Shown here: one piece after another, positions 50,595-59,137 of the stretch
Numbering within the stretch: the stretch's first letter is position 1
Layout: the number at the start of each line of letters is the position of its first letter
Assembly: GCA_900088475.1 (NCBI GenBank)
Contig: FLMG01003686.1
Location: forward strand, 124,001-188,000
Origin: Hyphochytrium catenoides
Taxonomy: Eukaryota > Sar > Hyphochytriomycetes > Hyphochytriales > Hyphochytriaceae
Length of the DNA stretch: 64,000 nt
Direction: 5' to 3'
The notes under the pieces: generated by a model
Seen by the model: only the letters and a program-made list of their open reading frames with translations
The model's database searches: none
Told to the model about the DNA's origin: nothing
Translations under genes and position numbers: made by a program

Positions 50595-50604
50595 CTGTCG
50601 TTAG
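50595..50604. promoter_or_regulatory. CCGCTAACG-like motif copy
   Basis: On the minus strand GCCGCTAACGAC, a partial match to the CCGCTAACGG motif, in the gap before the MYND gene. Confidence 0.3.
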
Positions 50605-50758
50605 CGGCTAGGAGTGATCTGGGCTGCTGAGTGCGAACAATATTGTTCTCTTCTTGTGTTGGGGAGTGTCTGTTGGGGGTCTGCTAGGGTCCCTCAGTTG
50701 TGAAATTACTTATTGGGTCTGAACCAGCCGAGTTAAGCCAGCCTGAGTAGCAGAGATT

Positions 50759-51160
50759 ATGTACGTCCGGGATTGCTCTTATCAGGTGTGCGACTTCTGT
50801 GAGTTGCGGGAGCCCGCCGAGATCCAGTGCCCCAACTGTCACCAGCGTATCTACTGTTCAGAATCGTGTAGAAGATGGGATTACAAGCGTATCCACCGTC
50901 TGTACTGCAAACAGCTACGAAGCATCAAGGCAATGCAGTTTGCTGACAGGGACACCGAAGAGGAACGCGACCAGCTCCGGCGAACGCTGCTAGATATTGT
51001 CCTTACGGCTCAGGATGCGGCCAAAGAACGCTATTGGGAGGGCTATGAAGAGAGGAAACTGAAGCGCCAAGCCGAGAAGATGAAGGAGCAACAGGATTAC
51101 AAACGGGTACTAGAGCGCGCCAGGCAGGGCAAAGAACCTTACTTCTACCTGTACGCTTGA
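50759..51160 (+). CDS. MYND-type zinc finger protein
   Basis: 133 residues. The N-terminal MYND finger has the complete ligand set: CDFC, CPNC, YCSESCRRWDYKRIHRLYC. The remainder is a long charged helix (RDQLRRTLLDIVLTAQDAAKERYW) with coiled-coil character and a basic part (ERKLKRQAEKMKEQQDYKR). MYND fingers bind proteins, often in transcriptional repressors and methyltransferases. No SET domain is present. Likely a small adaptor. Confidence 0.88.
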   Translation: MYVRDCSYQVCDFCELREPAEIQCPNCHQRIYCSESCRRWDYKRIHRLYCKQLRSIKAMQFADRDTEEERDQLRRTLLDIVLTAQDAAKERYWEGYEERKLKRQAEKMKEQQDYKRVLERARQGKEPYFYLYA

Positions 51161-51216
51161 CCATTTCCGGGCAAAGTAGCCAGCATCACAGCCAGCGTCC
51201 GCCGCAAAAAAAATCC

Positions 51217-51232
51217 AGTAAGAGCCGGTTCA
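51217..51232 (-). repeat. dispersed motif copy at a gene end
   Basis: Minus-strand ACCGGCTCTTACTGGATTTT directly after the stop of the small gene at 51230; nearly identical to 6807-6834 including the T run. Confidence 0.45.
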
Positions 51233-51409
51233 CAGCGCAGAGCTCCCAGCGCCGGTGTATGCTTTTGGCGTCTTTCCATTGCGCATGTAATATTCTAGTG
51301 GGAAGTCAACCATCGTCTTGCCTTTCGGAATTGGTTTTTTCTTAGGAGGCTTAGGCTTGTTATCGCCAAGATTGCCAGAGTTCTTTTCTGTCGTAGGGAC
51401 GTCTGACAT
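51230..51409 (-). CDS. small basic protein, 59 aa
   Basis: A short but protein-like frame with Lys/Pro-rich middle (KPKPPKKKPIPKGK) and a C-terminal part with aromatic residues (DFPLEYYMRNGKTP). It lies in a gap between plus-strand genes. Function unknown; the basic stretch could bind nucleic acid. It is below a 60-codon cut-off and easy to miss. Confidence 0.45.
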   Translation of the reverse strand: MSDVPTTEKNSGNLGDNKPKPPKKKPIPKGKTMVDFPLEYYMRNGKTPKAYTGAGSSAL

Positions 51410-51569
51410 GTTTCCTATACATTATATACATCTACGTTATCAAACCAAAAAGTTTGTAGTCATGACAGAGAACGAAGTTTGTACTGGATGTGTTCGTTGA
51501 CAGTGCATTGGATCTCTCGGATGTAGGATCTATGCTTGGTCAAATTAAACAAATGACTCGCAAGTAGGC

Positions 51570-52040
51570 ATGAGCGTGCCAGCTATGTATTATCTATATC
51601 GCCAGAACAACTCTGGTGGTAGCTTTGTGGTCAACAGTAAGGTTACCAAGTATGTCTTCATAGAGGCCAATAGCCAAGAGGAAGCGGACAACTTGGCGTT
51701 AGGCATTGGCATCTACTTTGACGGGAATGATTGTGAGTGCTGCGGTGACCGGTGGGACCGCGACGAAGTGGAAACCTGTGAGGACCCGGTAAAATATTTT
51801 GAGCACATGAGCGTCTATCATAGGAAGTATCTGATGAGAGAGAGAAACATGCCATACGCCTATATTTACACCAAGAAAGGCAAGAACCGTAAGAAAGCCC
51901 TCCAGGCCGATGACCCACCCCCAACACCCCAGCAACGAGCGTCGTCTGAGCGCTTGCGTACAGGTATGTTTAATCTCATAGTGAACGATGGCCGCCAAGA
52001 CCGTCTTCTTATGACATCCAAGGGACAGAATAAACAATAA
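51570..52040 (+). CDS. small conserved protein with capsid-N-terminus-like tail
   Basis: 156 residues. The first 110 resemble a small family in phages and giant viruses, marked here by the motif KYVFIEANSQEEADNLA, GIYFDGNDCECCGDRWDR and the conserved CECCGDRW. The C-terminal part (TGMFNLIVNDGRQDRLLMTS) is clearly similar to the start of the p72-type capsid protein in this window (VFNLIANDGKADRLIMAT). A small basic linker with Lys and Pro joins the two. It probably docks onto capsid or its partners; function unknown. Confidence 0.68.
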   Translation: MSVPAMYYLYRQNNSGGSFVVNSKVTKYVFIEANSQEEADNLALGIGIYFDGNDCECCGDRWDRDEVETCEDPVKYFEHMSVYHRKYLMRERNMPYAYIYTKKGKNRKKALQADDPPPTPQQRASSERLRTGMFNLIVNDGRQDRLLMTSKGQNKQ

Positions 52041-52178
52041 AACTTCATGACCCATAGGGCTTCAGTTTTTTTTCATAAAATGATCAAGCACAAGTCCTTC
52101 ATCAAGACAATCTTGCAAAAAGCTTCGGCTGAGACATCTTGAGCTGCACGTAGACCCGCTACGCTGGCCCAGAAAGAA

Positions 52179-52195
52179 TTCAGAAAGAGCCAGTT
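52179..52195 (-). repeat. dispersed motif copy
   Basis: Minus-strand GAACTGGCTCTTTCTGAA in the gap before the gene at 52270; related to copies at 6807, 11641, 17232, 24004 and 51217. Confidence 0.35.
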
Positions 52196-52269
52196 CTGCG
52201 TGACGGCAAACCAATGAATCTCTCTTTTTATAGGCAGAGTTATAGACAAGTATCTGCTCGCTCCTTGTG

Positions 52270-52557
52270 ATGATATCAGAAGCGGCTCTTCAGAAAATAC
52301 TATTATCTGCTCTGGAAACCGGGGATTATGAAGTCATCCTTCGTATTAGCAATTCTGGAGGATCTCCGATGTGGCTTGCCGACCAGACTGGACTAATATC
52401 TCTGGGCCAACGAATGCAAAGGAGTGGATATGTGGTACGCTGGACTGACGAGATGATAGAAAAACTAACTTCTCTGACTCAAAGCCTGGCATACTCTACC
52501 ACCAGATTCTCACTAGAAACCTTCGTTCACTCGCTCCAGCTTCCCAAGCCATATTGA
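52270..52557 (+). CDS. small helical protein
   Basis: 95 residues from the second ATG-type codon (the first in frame is GTG). Mostly helical with no Cys and no membrane span; a Gly-Gly-Ser loop (SNSGGSPMW) joins two helical parts. No family is recognised. Confidence 0.45.
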   Translation: MISEAALQKILLSALETGDYEVILRISNSGGSPMWLADQTGLISLGQRMQRSGYVVRWTDEMIEKLTSLTQSLAYSTTRFSLETFVHSLQLPKPY

Positions 52558-52655
52558 AAAAATCTATGAAGAGTCCACACACGAGCTTGTAACATAGGGG
52601 GAGCCTGCTAATATTTTTCTGAAAAGTTTTTCTATGTTATAGATAAATAGCAATA

Positions 52656-52838
52656 ATGAGCATCATAATTGGGACATTGGTCGGAGCCATCATAGGCTTT
52701 ATCATCGGGTTGATTGTTGCGGTGTCAGACGGCGACGGTATTATCGAGTGGAGTACGGTGGGATGGGGAACTGGTATAGGCGCTGTTATTCTTATGGTGA
52801 TAACAGGTATAACTTCTAAGAAGGGAAGGAGACATTAG
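52656..52838 (+). CDS. small Gly-zipper membrane protein
   Basis: 60 residues with two hydrophobic helices rich in Gly (GTLVGAIIGFIIGLIVAV and GWGTGIGAVILMVITGI), the spacing typical of glycine-zipper packing. Possibly an oligomeric membrane component. No family is recognised. Confidence 0.5.
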   Translation: MSIIIGTLVGAIIGFIIGLIVAVSDGDGIIEWSTVGWGTGIGAVILMVITGITSKKGRRH

Positions 52839-52880
52839 ATCTAGACATTTAAGCGCCAGTGATATATAGCACCAGTCATA

Positions 52881-53591
52881 ATGAACCTTGACAAGTTTAT
52901 TGAGCTGCATAACTCGGGAGTCTTACAATGGTCACACACCCACAAGAGAGAAAATAAGGACTGGGCCATCAAGTGGGCCGCCAAAGCTGGGAAACTCGAG
53001 TTGGTTCAATGGCTCTGGGAACAAGGATATTGCTCAAACCCTTATACTCCCCTGGAAGTAGCAATAGACTATGGAAATCTAGATATCGTTAGATGGTTAG
53101 ATCAGGCAGTAACCAAGGAGCAAGAAAGCTCAGAGTACGGTGCATATTACATGAAGGACATAGCAGCTCGGTATGGCCAGCTGGAGATTGTAAAGTACTT
53201 TGACGAACGAGGTCGTCGCCATTCCTATCATGCCATGTATGATGCTGCTCGCCGAGGGCACTTTCACGTTGTGAAGTGGCTTCATCAGAAATATCCTCGT
53301 TGGAACTTGCCAAAGGTCACCTTAAATAACTTGGTACGAGATCAGCGATTTGACATTGCATCTTATTTTATTCATCACAAGCTTACGAAAATCTCCTACA
53401 TGTATAACCTTCACTACGCTAAATTCTTGCCATATATCCAACAGAAGCTCAAGCAAGCAATTGCCAAAGGGGTGATATGTAATGCTATTTTGAAGTTTCA
53501 GAAGTCCACAGCGCCACCAGACGTACCACGGGCTAGTTCAGACTGTGGCAGCTTGGGTGTTTGGGGAGGTACGAGATCTCGATTTGCCTAA
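52881..53591 (+). CDS. ankyrin-repeat protein
   Basis: 236 residues. Repeats begin after about 30 residues, for example IKWAAKAGKLELVQWLWEQG, LEVAIDYGNLDIVRWLDQ, IAARYGQLEIVKYFDERG and MYDAARRGHFHVVKWLHQK. The C-terminus ends with a basic, low-complexity piece that overlaps the last 54 bases of the convergent gene at 53538. The terminal cap motif KIxRVREF is absent. Confidence 0.82.
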   Translation: MNLDKFIELHNSGVLQWSHTHKRENKDWAIKWAAKAGKLELVQWLWEQGYCSNPYTPLEVAIDYGNLDIVRWLDQAVTKEQESSEYGAYYMKDIAARYGQLEIVKYFDERGRRHSYHAMYDAARRGHFHVVKWLHQKYPRWNLPKVTLNNLVRDQRFDIASYFIHHKLTKISYMYNLHYAKFLPYIQQKLKQAIAKGVICNAILKFQKSTAPPDVPRASSDCGSLGVWGGTRSRFA

Positions 53592-55466
53592 TGGAGTGAA
53601 GTATTGCAAATCCTCTGCCTGTTGTTGGGCGTGACCACCACATAAATCACCGTCTTGTCTCGTCCGACCGCATTTGCCGACTCTGCATTTTCGCTTCTGA
53701 GAATAATGAGCAGCACAAAACCCTTTTGCACAATAGACCCGCTTGCACCCTGCCACGGTGCATTTTTTCTGGGCTGCTGGGCTGCCGTTAGAGCTGGGGG
53801 TAGCGTGCTTCTTGCAATAGTCTGAACCTTCGTTCTTCAACCGTCGACAGTTATCATACGTACATCCATAAATGGTAATGTAGTGATATCTGCAGACATC
53901 TCTGGATAACACAGGCTTGTCGCATTCTGGCGTAGTACAGCTAAGTGGAACGTCAGATTGTATCTCCTCCTTAGTAGCAACATGACCTTCACAACACTCT
54001 GATCGCTTAGTCCGCATCTTACGGCAACCGTTGTGGCCACACCGCCATACCATAACAAAGTGCTTATGGCAGAGTGAAAGCCTATGAATGACGTTGATAC
54101 ACCCATCCAAATAACATACCGCGCGAGGGTTGTGGACTCTGCAGAGCTTGTCTTCTACTGGATACTTCTTGCAGCCCATTACCTTACAACAAGTCGTCTT
54201 GGCACCATGGGCAAGGCAAACTTTTTGCGCAATCTGCACCCTGTTACATCCGTCAACGATGCACTTAAACCCTTTAGGTTGACGCAAGCGACCACTGCGT
54301 CTCGGGGTATCTTCCACCTTAAGGACCACTTCATCTTGGGCCGCCTCTGTTGGTCCAGCCTGGGCTAGATCAGATGGCTCAGCCTCTGGTTCTTCCAATT
54401 CGGTGTCAGATATGACTACGGTTGATGGACAGGAACCTCGACCATGATCAACTTGTATATCCTCAGGGAGTAAGTAGATGATGTGATCTGCGCAGTCAGA
54501 GCCACTGGTAGGGCAGATCCGTCTACAAGATCTACAATAGAACTCAGAAGATGCCGTCGTACGTTGCTCCACCTGGCGTCGCTGGGGCCAAGCAGATCCA
54601 CTGCTACGTTGCAAAGAGCAATCATCGCTAACCGCACTAGCAACACTATTTTCCTTGACCAAGAGAAAAACTTCTGTATACTTAGAGAGCTTGGCGTTAT
54701 TGCTGGATACCTCTCGGCAACGCTCTCGCACTTTAGAAACCCAAGCCCTCCATAGAGTCACGATTGTAATAGAGTACGCATTGAGGGGCGCATCACGAAG
54801 GTCCATTTTGAGAATCGAATCGAGGTCATCCCGCAATTCCAACAGAGCACACATATAGCGATAAAGCATCTTCCTGTTTCGAGGGTCTCCAAGAGCTTCC
54901 ACAACAACCCCTGCAAGACCAACAAAGACCGCATCCACTTGTATCAATTGAGACAGCTTACGGTAGACCACGGCCTCTTGTTCCTTTGCAGTCTCGTAAG
55001 GCCCAAGCTTTCTGAAGAACTGGCCCTTCTTTCCCATGACACGTGACAGGTCGTCCATGCTCTTCACTTCAAGGTCTAATAGCATATCCCATAACTGGAG
55101 GATACTAACCCACTCACCGGCACCCCGATACTTGTCATCCAGACGCTCAACCATCACAATGACAGCATCCAATGTCACTTTGTTGCCCGACCCTGAACCA
55201 CTGTACTCGCCAAGACCCTCTGCTGTGACGTCCTCCTGCTTGATCCACAGTCGTATCGATGGAACGTCATAGCCCAACGACCGACAAATGCGAAGAAAGC
55301 TCCATAGCCCTACACGGGACTTTAGAGAAGTCGTTGCTTCATAATCCAAAACCACTGTTGTCAGTGCCTCCACTATAGCATCCCATAGCATCCTGCACTC
55401 AAGCTCAAGTTCCCCGTATACGCCATGAATACGAGGTTGGTCTGTTACTGGACGCTCAGACTTCAT
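53538..55466 (-). CDS. helical protein with tandem C-x4-C-x8-9-C-x2-H zinc repeats
   Basis: 642 residues. The N-terminal 350 are helical (for example KSRVGLWSFLRICRSLGYDV) with no family match. A short Cys/His site (CRSCRRICPTSGSDCADH) precedes about seven tandem repeats at the C-terminus: CIVDGCNRVQIAQKVCLAH, CKVMGCKKYPVEDKLCRVH, CYLDGCINVIHRLSLCHKH, CTTPECDKPVLSRDVCRYH, CTYDNCRRLKNEGSDYCKKH, CTVAGCKRVYCAKGFCAAH and CRVGKCGRTRQDGDLCGGH. The repeat form C-x4-C-x8-11-C-x2-H resembles the WRKY19-type zinc finger repeats known from plants, and others in amoebae. Probably binds nucleic acid. Confidence 0.75.
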   Translation of the reverse strand: MKSERPVTDQPRIHGVYGELELECRMLWDAIVEALTTVVLDYEATTSLKSRVGLWSFLRICRSLGYDVPSIRLWIKQEDVTAEGLGEYSGSGSGNKVTLDAVIVMVERLDDKYRGAGEWVSILQLWDMLLDLEVKSMDDLSRVMGKKGQFFRKLGPYETAKEQEAVVYRKLSQLIQVDAVFVGLAGVVVEALGDPRNRKMLYRYMCALLELRDDLDSILKMDLRDAPLNAYSITIVTLWRAWVSKVRERCREVSSNNAKLSKYTEVFLLVKENSVASAVSDDCSLQRSSGSAWPQRRQVEQRTTASSEFYCRSCRRICPTSGSDCADHIIYLLPEDIQVDHGRGSCPSTVVISDTELEEPEAEPSDLAQAGPTEAAQDEVVLKVEDTPRRSGRLRQPKGFKCIVDGCNRVQIAQKVCLAHGAKTTCCKVMGCKKYPVEDKLCRVHNPRAVCYLDGCINVIHRLSLCHKHFVMVWRCGHNGCRKMRTKRSECCEGHVATKEEIQSDVPLSCTTPECDKPVLSRDVCRYHYITIYGCTYDNCRRLKNEGSDYCKKHATPSSNGSPAAQKKCTVAGCKRVYCAKGFCAAHYSQKRKCRVGKCGRTRQDGDLCGGHAQQQAEDLQYFTPLGKSRSRTSPNTQAATV

Positions 55467-55793
55467 CCTTCCTACGTGTTTACTGTTTCTGATTTGGTTT
55501 GGTTGAGGCGAAGATTGAAGATTTCTAAATGAGCTCTTGTCAGCAGAGGCGTTGTTAACAGCAGCTGCAGAAGAACTTCAGGACCCTTGCTTCGCAGTAT
55601 GGCCAAAAGTGTATAGTACCGCTAACGGCCATGGCAAGAAGTGTAAAGACGCAACGCTCGCCGGTCGAGCTAGATGAAGATCTCGAAAGCAATGCTTGAG
55701 CAGCCAATATTTTTTTCCAGAGAGATAACTCTACCTAGTAGTATACACAACTCTAGACTTGTCATCAAGAAGAACAAAGAAGTATAGCGCACA
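55467..55793. other. intergenic stretch
   Basis: No supported gene. A CCGCTAACGG motif lies at 55619-55628; a 22-codon frame starts at the ATG just after it (55634), too short to assign. Confidence 0.5.
55619..55628. promoter_or_regulatory. CCGCTAACGG motif copy
   Basis: Decamer CCGCTAACGG upstream of the subtilisin gene; other copies at 15529, 15780 and 44170. Confidence 0.35.
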
Positions 55794-56912
55794 ATGGATC
55801 CCGTAGCCTTCGATGCTTACATTATCCGTTTTAACAAAACTCTGGTCCCACTTACGAGTATAGACAGCACCATCGCTGACTTCTATGACCGCTATGGCGT
55901 GACGTCTCTGATGGTGTTCAGGAACACGATTCGTGGATTCCTCGTTGCGGCTCCGCTGGCAGAACAGACATATCAGTTGATATCCGAAGATCCTGTTGTG
56001 GAAGCTATAGATCCTGACGTGACTATGAAAGCTTTCGTCACTCCTCAGATAACGCCATGGTCCATCACCCGCATCGGATGTAGACCGACGGCCACCTCAT
56101 CTGGAAGTGATGTTCGCCTCTTCGTCCTTGACACTGGAGTTGAGAAGTCTAATACTGACATCAACCTTGTGCAGTCACTCTCGTTTGTCCCAGGAGAAAC
56201 GATTACTGATGACCTGCACGGGCATGGCACGATGGTAGCCGCATGTGCCGTAGCGAAGAATAACACTCTGGACACTGTGGGTGTCGCACCAGGCATCAAG
56301 GTCCATTCCTATAAAGTCTTAAATAGACTTGGTGTTGGTGCTTCATCTAACATCATCAATGCAATAGAAGAAGTAATAAAATTCAAGAAGGCCAACTCGC
56401 TCTTACAGGTTGTTGTTAACTTGAGTCTGGGTGGCTACACTGGCACAGAAGTCTATAACTCACTTGATATGGTGATCCAATCAGCAATTAGAGACTTTAA
56501 AATTAATGTTGTTTGCGCTGCAGGCAATGACTATATTGATGCGTCTCTCGTCTCGCCAGCACATGTTCAAGAAGCAATTACAGTGGCCGCATATAACAAA
56601 GATAACTCTTTTGCAACCTTCTCAAACTATGGATCTGTAGTGGATCTCATCGCGCCGGGACAGGATATTCCAGTCGTTACTCTACGCACCGGTCTGAAAA
56701 CAGTCAGTGGCACCTCCTATGCAGCAGCCTACGTTGCTGGAGCCGTAGCACTGTTCTTGTCTCAAAGCAAGAACGCCTATGCCACACCAAGTATTGTTGA
56801 CTCGACTCTTAAACAACTTTCATGGCCCAGCAGCACTAACCCCAAGATCACAGAAGTCCCCGGAGTCACCGTGTTAAGCAGCATCTACGTAGCCAATATT
56901 TATACTCGCTAA
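55794..56912 (+). CDS. subtilisin-family serine protease
   Basis: 372 residues. Residues 1-80 form an inhibitor-type prodomain-like region; the catalytic domain carries Asp113 (VLDTGVE), His144 (HGHGTMVAAC), Asn245 (CAAGN, oxyanion) and Ser308 (VSGTSYAAAYVAG), so the S8 triad is intact. The substrate-binding strands VVVNLSLGG are also present. There is no signal peptide or membrane span, so it acts inside the infected cell or in the particle. Possible uses are protein maturation or digestion of host proteins; the sequence does not tell which. Confidence 0.93.
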   Translation: MDPVAFDAYIIRFNKTLVPLTSIDSTIADFYDRYGVTSLMVFRNTIRGFLVAAPLAEQTYQLISEDPVVEAIDPDVTMKAFVTPQITPWSITRIGCRPTATSSGSDVRLFVLDTGVEKSNTDINLVQSLSFVPGETITDDLHGHGTMVAACAVAKNNTLDTVGVAPGIKVHSYKVLNRLGVGASSNIINAIEEVIKFKKANSLLQVVVNLSLGGYTGTEVYNSLDMVIQSAIRDFKINVVCAAGNDYIDASLVSPAHVQEAITVAAYNKDNSFATFSNYGSVVDLIAPGQDIPVVTLRTGLKTVSGTSYAAAYVAGAVALFLSQSKNAYATPSIVDSTLKQLSWPSSTNPKITEVPGVTVLSSIYVANIYTR

Positions 56913-57092
56913 GATGTTTGTTTATCAAGAAAAGAAAGATCTCCAGGGATGGCCGAACCGCCATGTTCTTCCAGATTTGTGACGGGATGTGTCAATATCT
57001 GTTTAGTGCGTTGTTCGCTGTTTGAGATGTGTATCCTTGTGTTAGATTGTTGAAGTCATTTTTAGTTTTGCCTGACTGGTCACAAGAGCACA

Positions 57093-57680
57093 ATGGTTTG
57101 GGAGTTTCGCCGACTGGTCACCGAGCAAGACGCGAGGGAGTATCTCGAGCTCCATCACAGCGGGCGTCTGAAGAAGCTTCTTACACGTGACCAGATCTTA
57201 ATCTTGCGATCTGATGTATTCAAGTTCATTCGAAGCCAGGAGACACATGAGGAGCGGATGACTCGGCGACAACTATGCTGGCGGAGTCGTCATGCTATGA
57301 TGAAGCTGATAGCAGAGGGAGGCAAGTCGGGCAGGCTCGTCATTGCAAATCGCTTGTTACACAAACGGGTCATGGAACTGCGACACGAACAGTGCCCTGT
57401 AGAGGAGGCGCTCATACCTGCTGCGAACCGCGTTGATGACGACAGCGCGTCACCCAGACGGTTCGTTCCACTACTAGACCAGCTGCCGCAGACATCTGAG
57501 CCTGACTTCAGTGGGCCGCCGTCGCCCGTGAGAAGCCCCAGCAAGTGGAAGCCCAGACCCAGATTTCCTTCTGAAGACGAAGACGAGTACCGCGAAGCGA
57601 TAGACCCTTATAATGCTATTAATTGGTGGGAGCTGCAGCGAGCTCTGTTCAAGTCAGCGCCACCATCTAAGCAAGTTTAA
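57093..57680 (+). CDS. paralogue A of tandem pair, hypothetical
   Basis: 195 residues. The first 50 (RRLVTEQDAREYLELHHSGR to RSDVFKFIRSQET) match the next gene closely; the middle has a basic helix and a Pro/Ser-rich linker; the end INWWELQRALFKS matches the end of paralogue B. No family is recognised. The high similarity of both ends and divergence of the middle suggest a fold built by two conserved parts. Confidence 0.65.
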   Translation: MVWEFRRLVTEQDAREYLELHHSGRLKKLLTRDQILILRSDVFKFIRSQETHEERMTRRQLCWRSRHAMMKLIAEGGKSGRLVIANRLLHKRVMELRHEQCPVEEALIPAANRVDDDSASPRRFVPLLDQLPQTSEPDFSGPPSPVRSPSKWKPRPRFPSEDEDEYREAIDPYNAINWWELQRALFKSAPPSKQV

Positions 57681-57763
57681 GTCTTCCTTTTTTTGTGATA
57701 GTATTGCATAGTCTATAGAAGTGTTTGTCCGAAGGGAGAACTCTTAAGATCAACACATACAAA

Positions 57764-58204
57764 ATGGACTTTAGGTACCACAGACTCCTTACTGAAGCGG
57801 ATGCTAGAGAGTACCTTGAACTCCATCACAGCGGGCGTCTCCCTGATCTGCTCACGGCTCAGCAGAGTTTGGAGTTGCGATCTGATGTTCTTATGTTCAT
57901 TCAGAGTTATGAGACATCGCGAGCGAAAAAAGATCGCCAACGAGACTCAGCAACTCGCTTCCTAGCAAAGCATGTCATGGGCCGCAGAGCGTTCCGCACA
58001 ACGCAGCAAATCGCCGAGGAGCGAGCCCATAGTCTATCTAATCACGATGATGACGACGGCGCGTCACCATGCCACTCGCTAACACCGTCTTCACCTCACG
58101 AGCCCGGCGAACAGATGTCACCTCGACTCAGAGATGCTCCTACTACGGATGTTACGTACGATGACATCAGCTGGTCAGGATTACAAAAAATATTATTTAG
58201 ATAA
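57764..58204 (+). CDS. paralogue B of tandem pair, hypothetical
   Basis: 146 residues from the ATG at 57764 (MDFRYHRLL). The N-terminal block REYLELHHSGRLPDLLT matches paralogue A and the end ISWSGLQKILFR corresponds to its INWWELQRALFKS. The middle is shorter than in paralogue A and contains acidic and Ser/Pro residues (HDDDDGASPCHSLTPSSPH). A third, decayed copy of the end lies at 59088-59122. Confidence 0.65.
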   Translation: MDFRYHRLLTEADAREYLELHHSGRLPDLLTAQQSLELRSDVLMFIQSYETSRAKKDRQRDSATRFLAKHVMGRRAFRTTQQIAEERAHSLSNHDDDDGASPCHSLTPSSPHEPGEQMSPRLRDAPTTDVTYDDISWSGLQKILFR

Positions 58205-58344
58205 CCAAGACTAGCATCTTCCCTCGTGCTTGCTACCGATGAAGGTCGAGTGTCCTCGCTGCCCGAAGAAGCTTGGGACGTTGCGCGGCCGGTGTACAAC
58301 TATATTATCCAGAGCGGCGTGCCTTTATATTTAAAGTGATGTAG

Positions 58345-58935
58345 ATGATTATATCAAGAGGTGAAGACAGCCTTTCACAAATTGAACAAATTAGCATATC
58401 GATTAGCATGGAGCCGGAAGGAAAAAAGCAGTACAACGAAAAGGTGACGAAACTGTACATTTATCACAATGATACGGATCTAGCGGTGGTTGTCCGTTCC
58501 CGCGGTGCGACGCACCTCATGTGCCTCTGGAACACCTTGACCAACCATTTCACGGTCGGGCAGTGGCTCTGCAAGAAAAAATTTCACCCCAACAAGTGCA
58601 TCTACAAAAGCGATGGAAAATTCATCTACAGGTACTCTATAGAAGGATGCGCCACTAGGATCGTCGAATGCACTCCCCCCTATTTCACCGCCCACCAGAC
58701 GTGGGAAGGCGATTGTACGCGTGCGTTCGTCAAAGTTCGCTCAACGGATGAAGGACGGTATGATGGAGAGAAATTCACCTTGCCCGTGACGGTGCAGGAT
58801 AAGGTGTTGCAGGATCCGATCGGAAATATGGTACACGACTTTTCCAAGGACACGTTCGAAACCGTCCCTCCTCCGGATGGTTACGTAATCGGAGATCTCA
58901 TCAGAGAACCCTTATTGAAGGGTTACGCAGAATAA
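58345..58935 (+). CDS. hypothetical beta-rich protein
   Basis: 196 residues. Mainly beta strands: KLYIYHNDTDLAVVVRS, THLMCLWNTLTNHFTVGQW and KFIYRYSIEGCATRIVE. The second ATG (58408, MEPEGKKQ) may be the real start because a TATATT-type element at 58326 is too close to the first. No family is recognised. The codon use looks richer in G/C than its neighbours, which could mean recent gain. Confidence 0.55.
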   Translation: MIISRGEDSLSQIEQISISISMEPEGKKQYNEKVTKLYIYHNDTDLAVVVRSRGATHLMCLWNTLTNHFTVGQWLCKKKFHPNKCIYKSDGKFIYRYSIEGCATRIVECTPPYFTAHQTWEGDCTRAFVKVRSTDEGRYDGEKFTLPVTVQDKVLQDPIGNMVHDFSKDTFETVPPPDGYVIGDLIREPLLKGYAE

Positions 58936-58967
58936 AGAGACGTAATGTTATCGGACAAACATAGACG

Positions 58968-58981
58968 CTGACTTTTCTAGT
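58968..58981 (+). terminator. CTGACTTTTCTAGT motif after a gene
   Basis: CTGACTTTTCTAGT followed by T-rich sequence, 32 bases past the stop at 58935. The same 14-base string is repeated at 62122-62135, 50 bases past another stop. Candidate 3'-end signal. Confidence 0.35.
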
Positions 58982-59087
58982 TTTTTCGCTCTGCAGTTGA
59001 CCGCCTAATTCCGCTTCCGCCGCTGAGATTCGTACCTCAAGCTGACTAAGATGTATAGCAAGTTACCAAGGAGAGTAGTTAGGGTCT

Positions 59088-59122
59088 GGCTCCTGGTCAG
59101 GATTACAAAAAATTATTGTTTA
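59088..59122 (+). pseudogene. remnant of a third paralogue's 3' end
   Basis: CTGGTCAGGATTACAAAAAA plus TATTG and a T-run, nearly identical to 58171-58204, the end of paralogue B. No open frame precedes it. Confidence 0.6.
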
Positions 59123-59137
59123 GATGATCAGTTTAGT

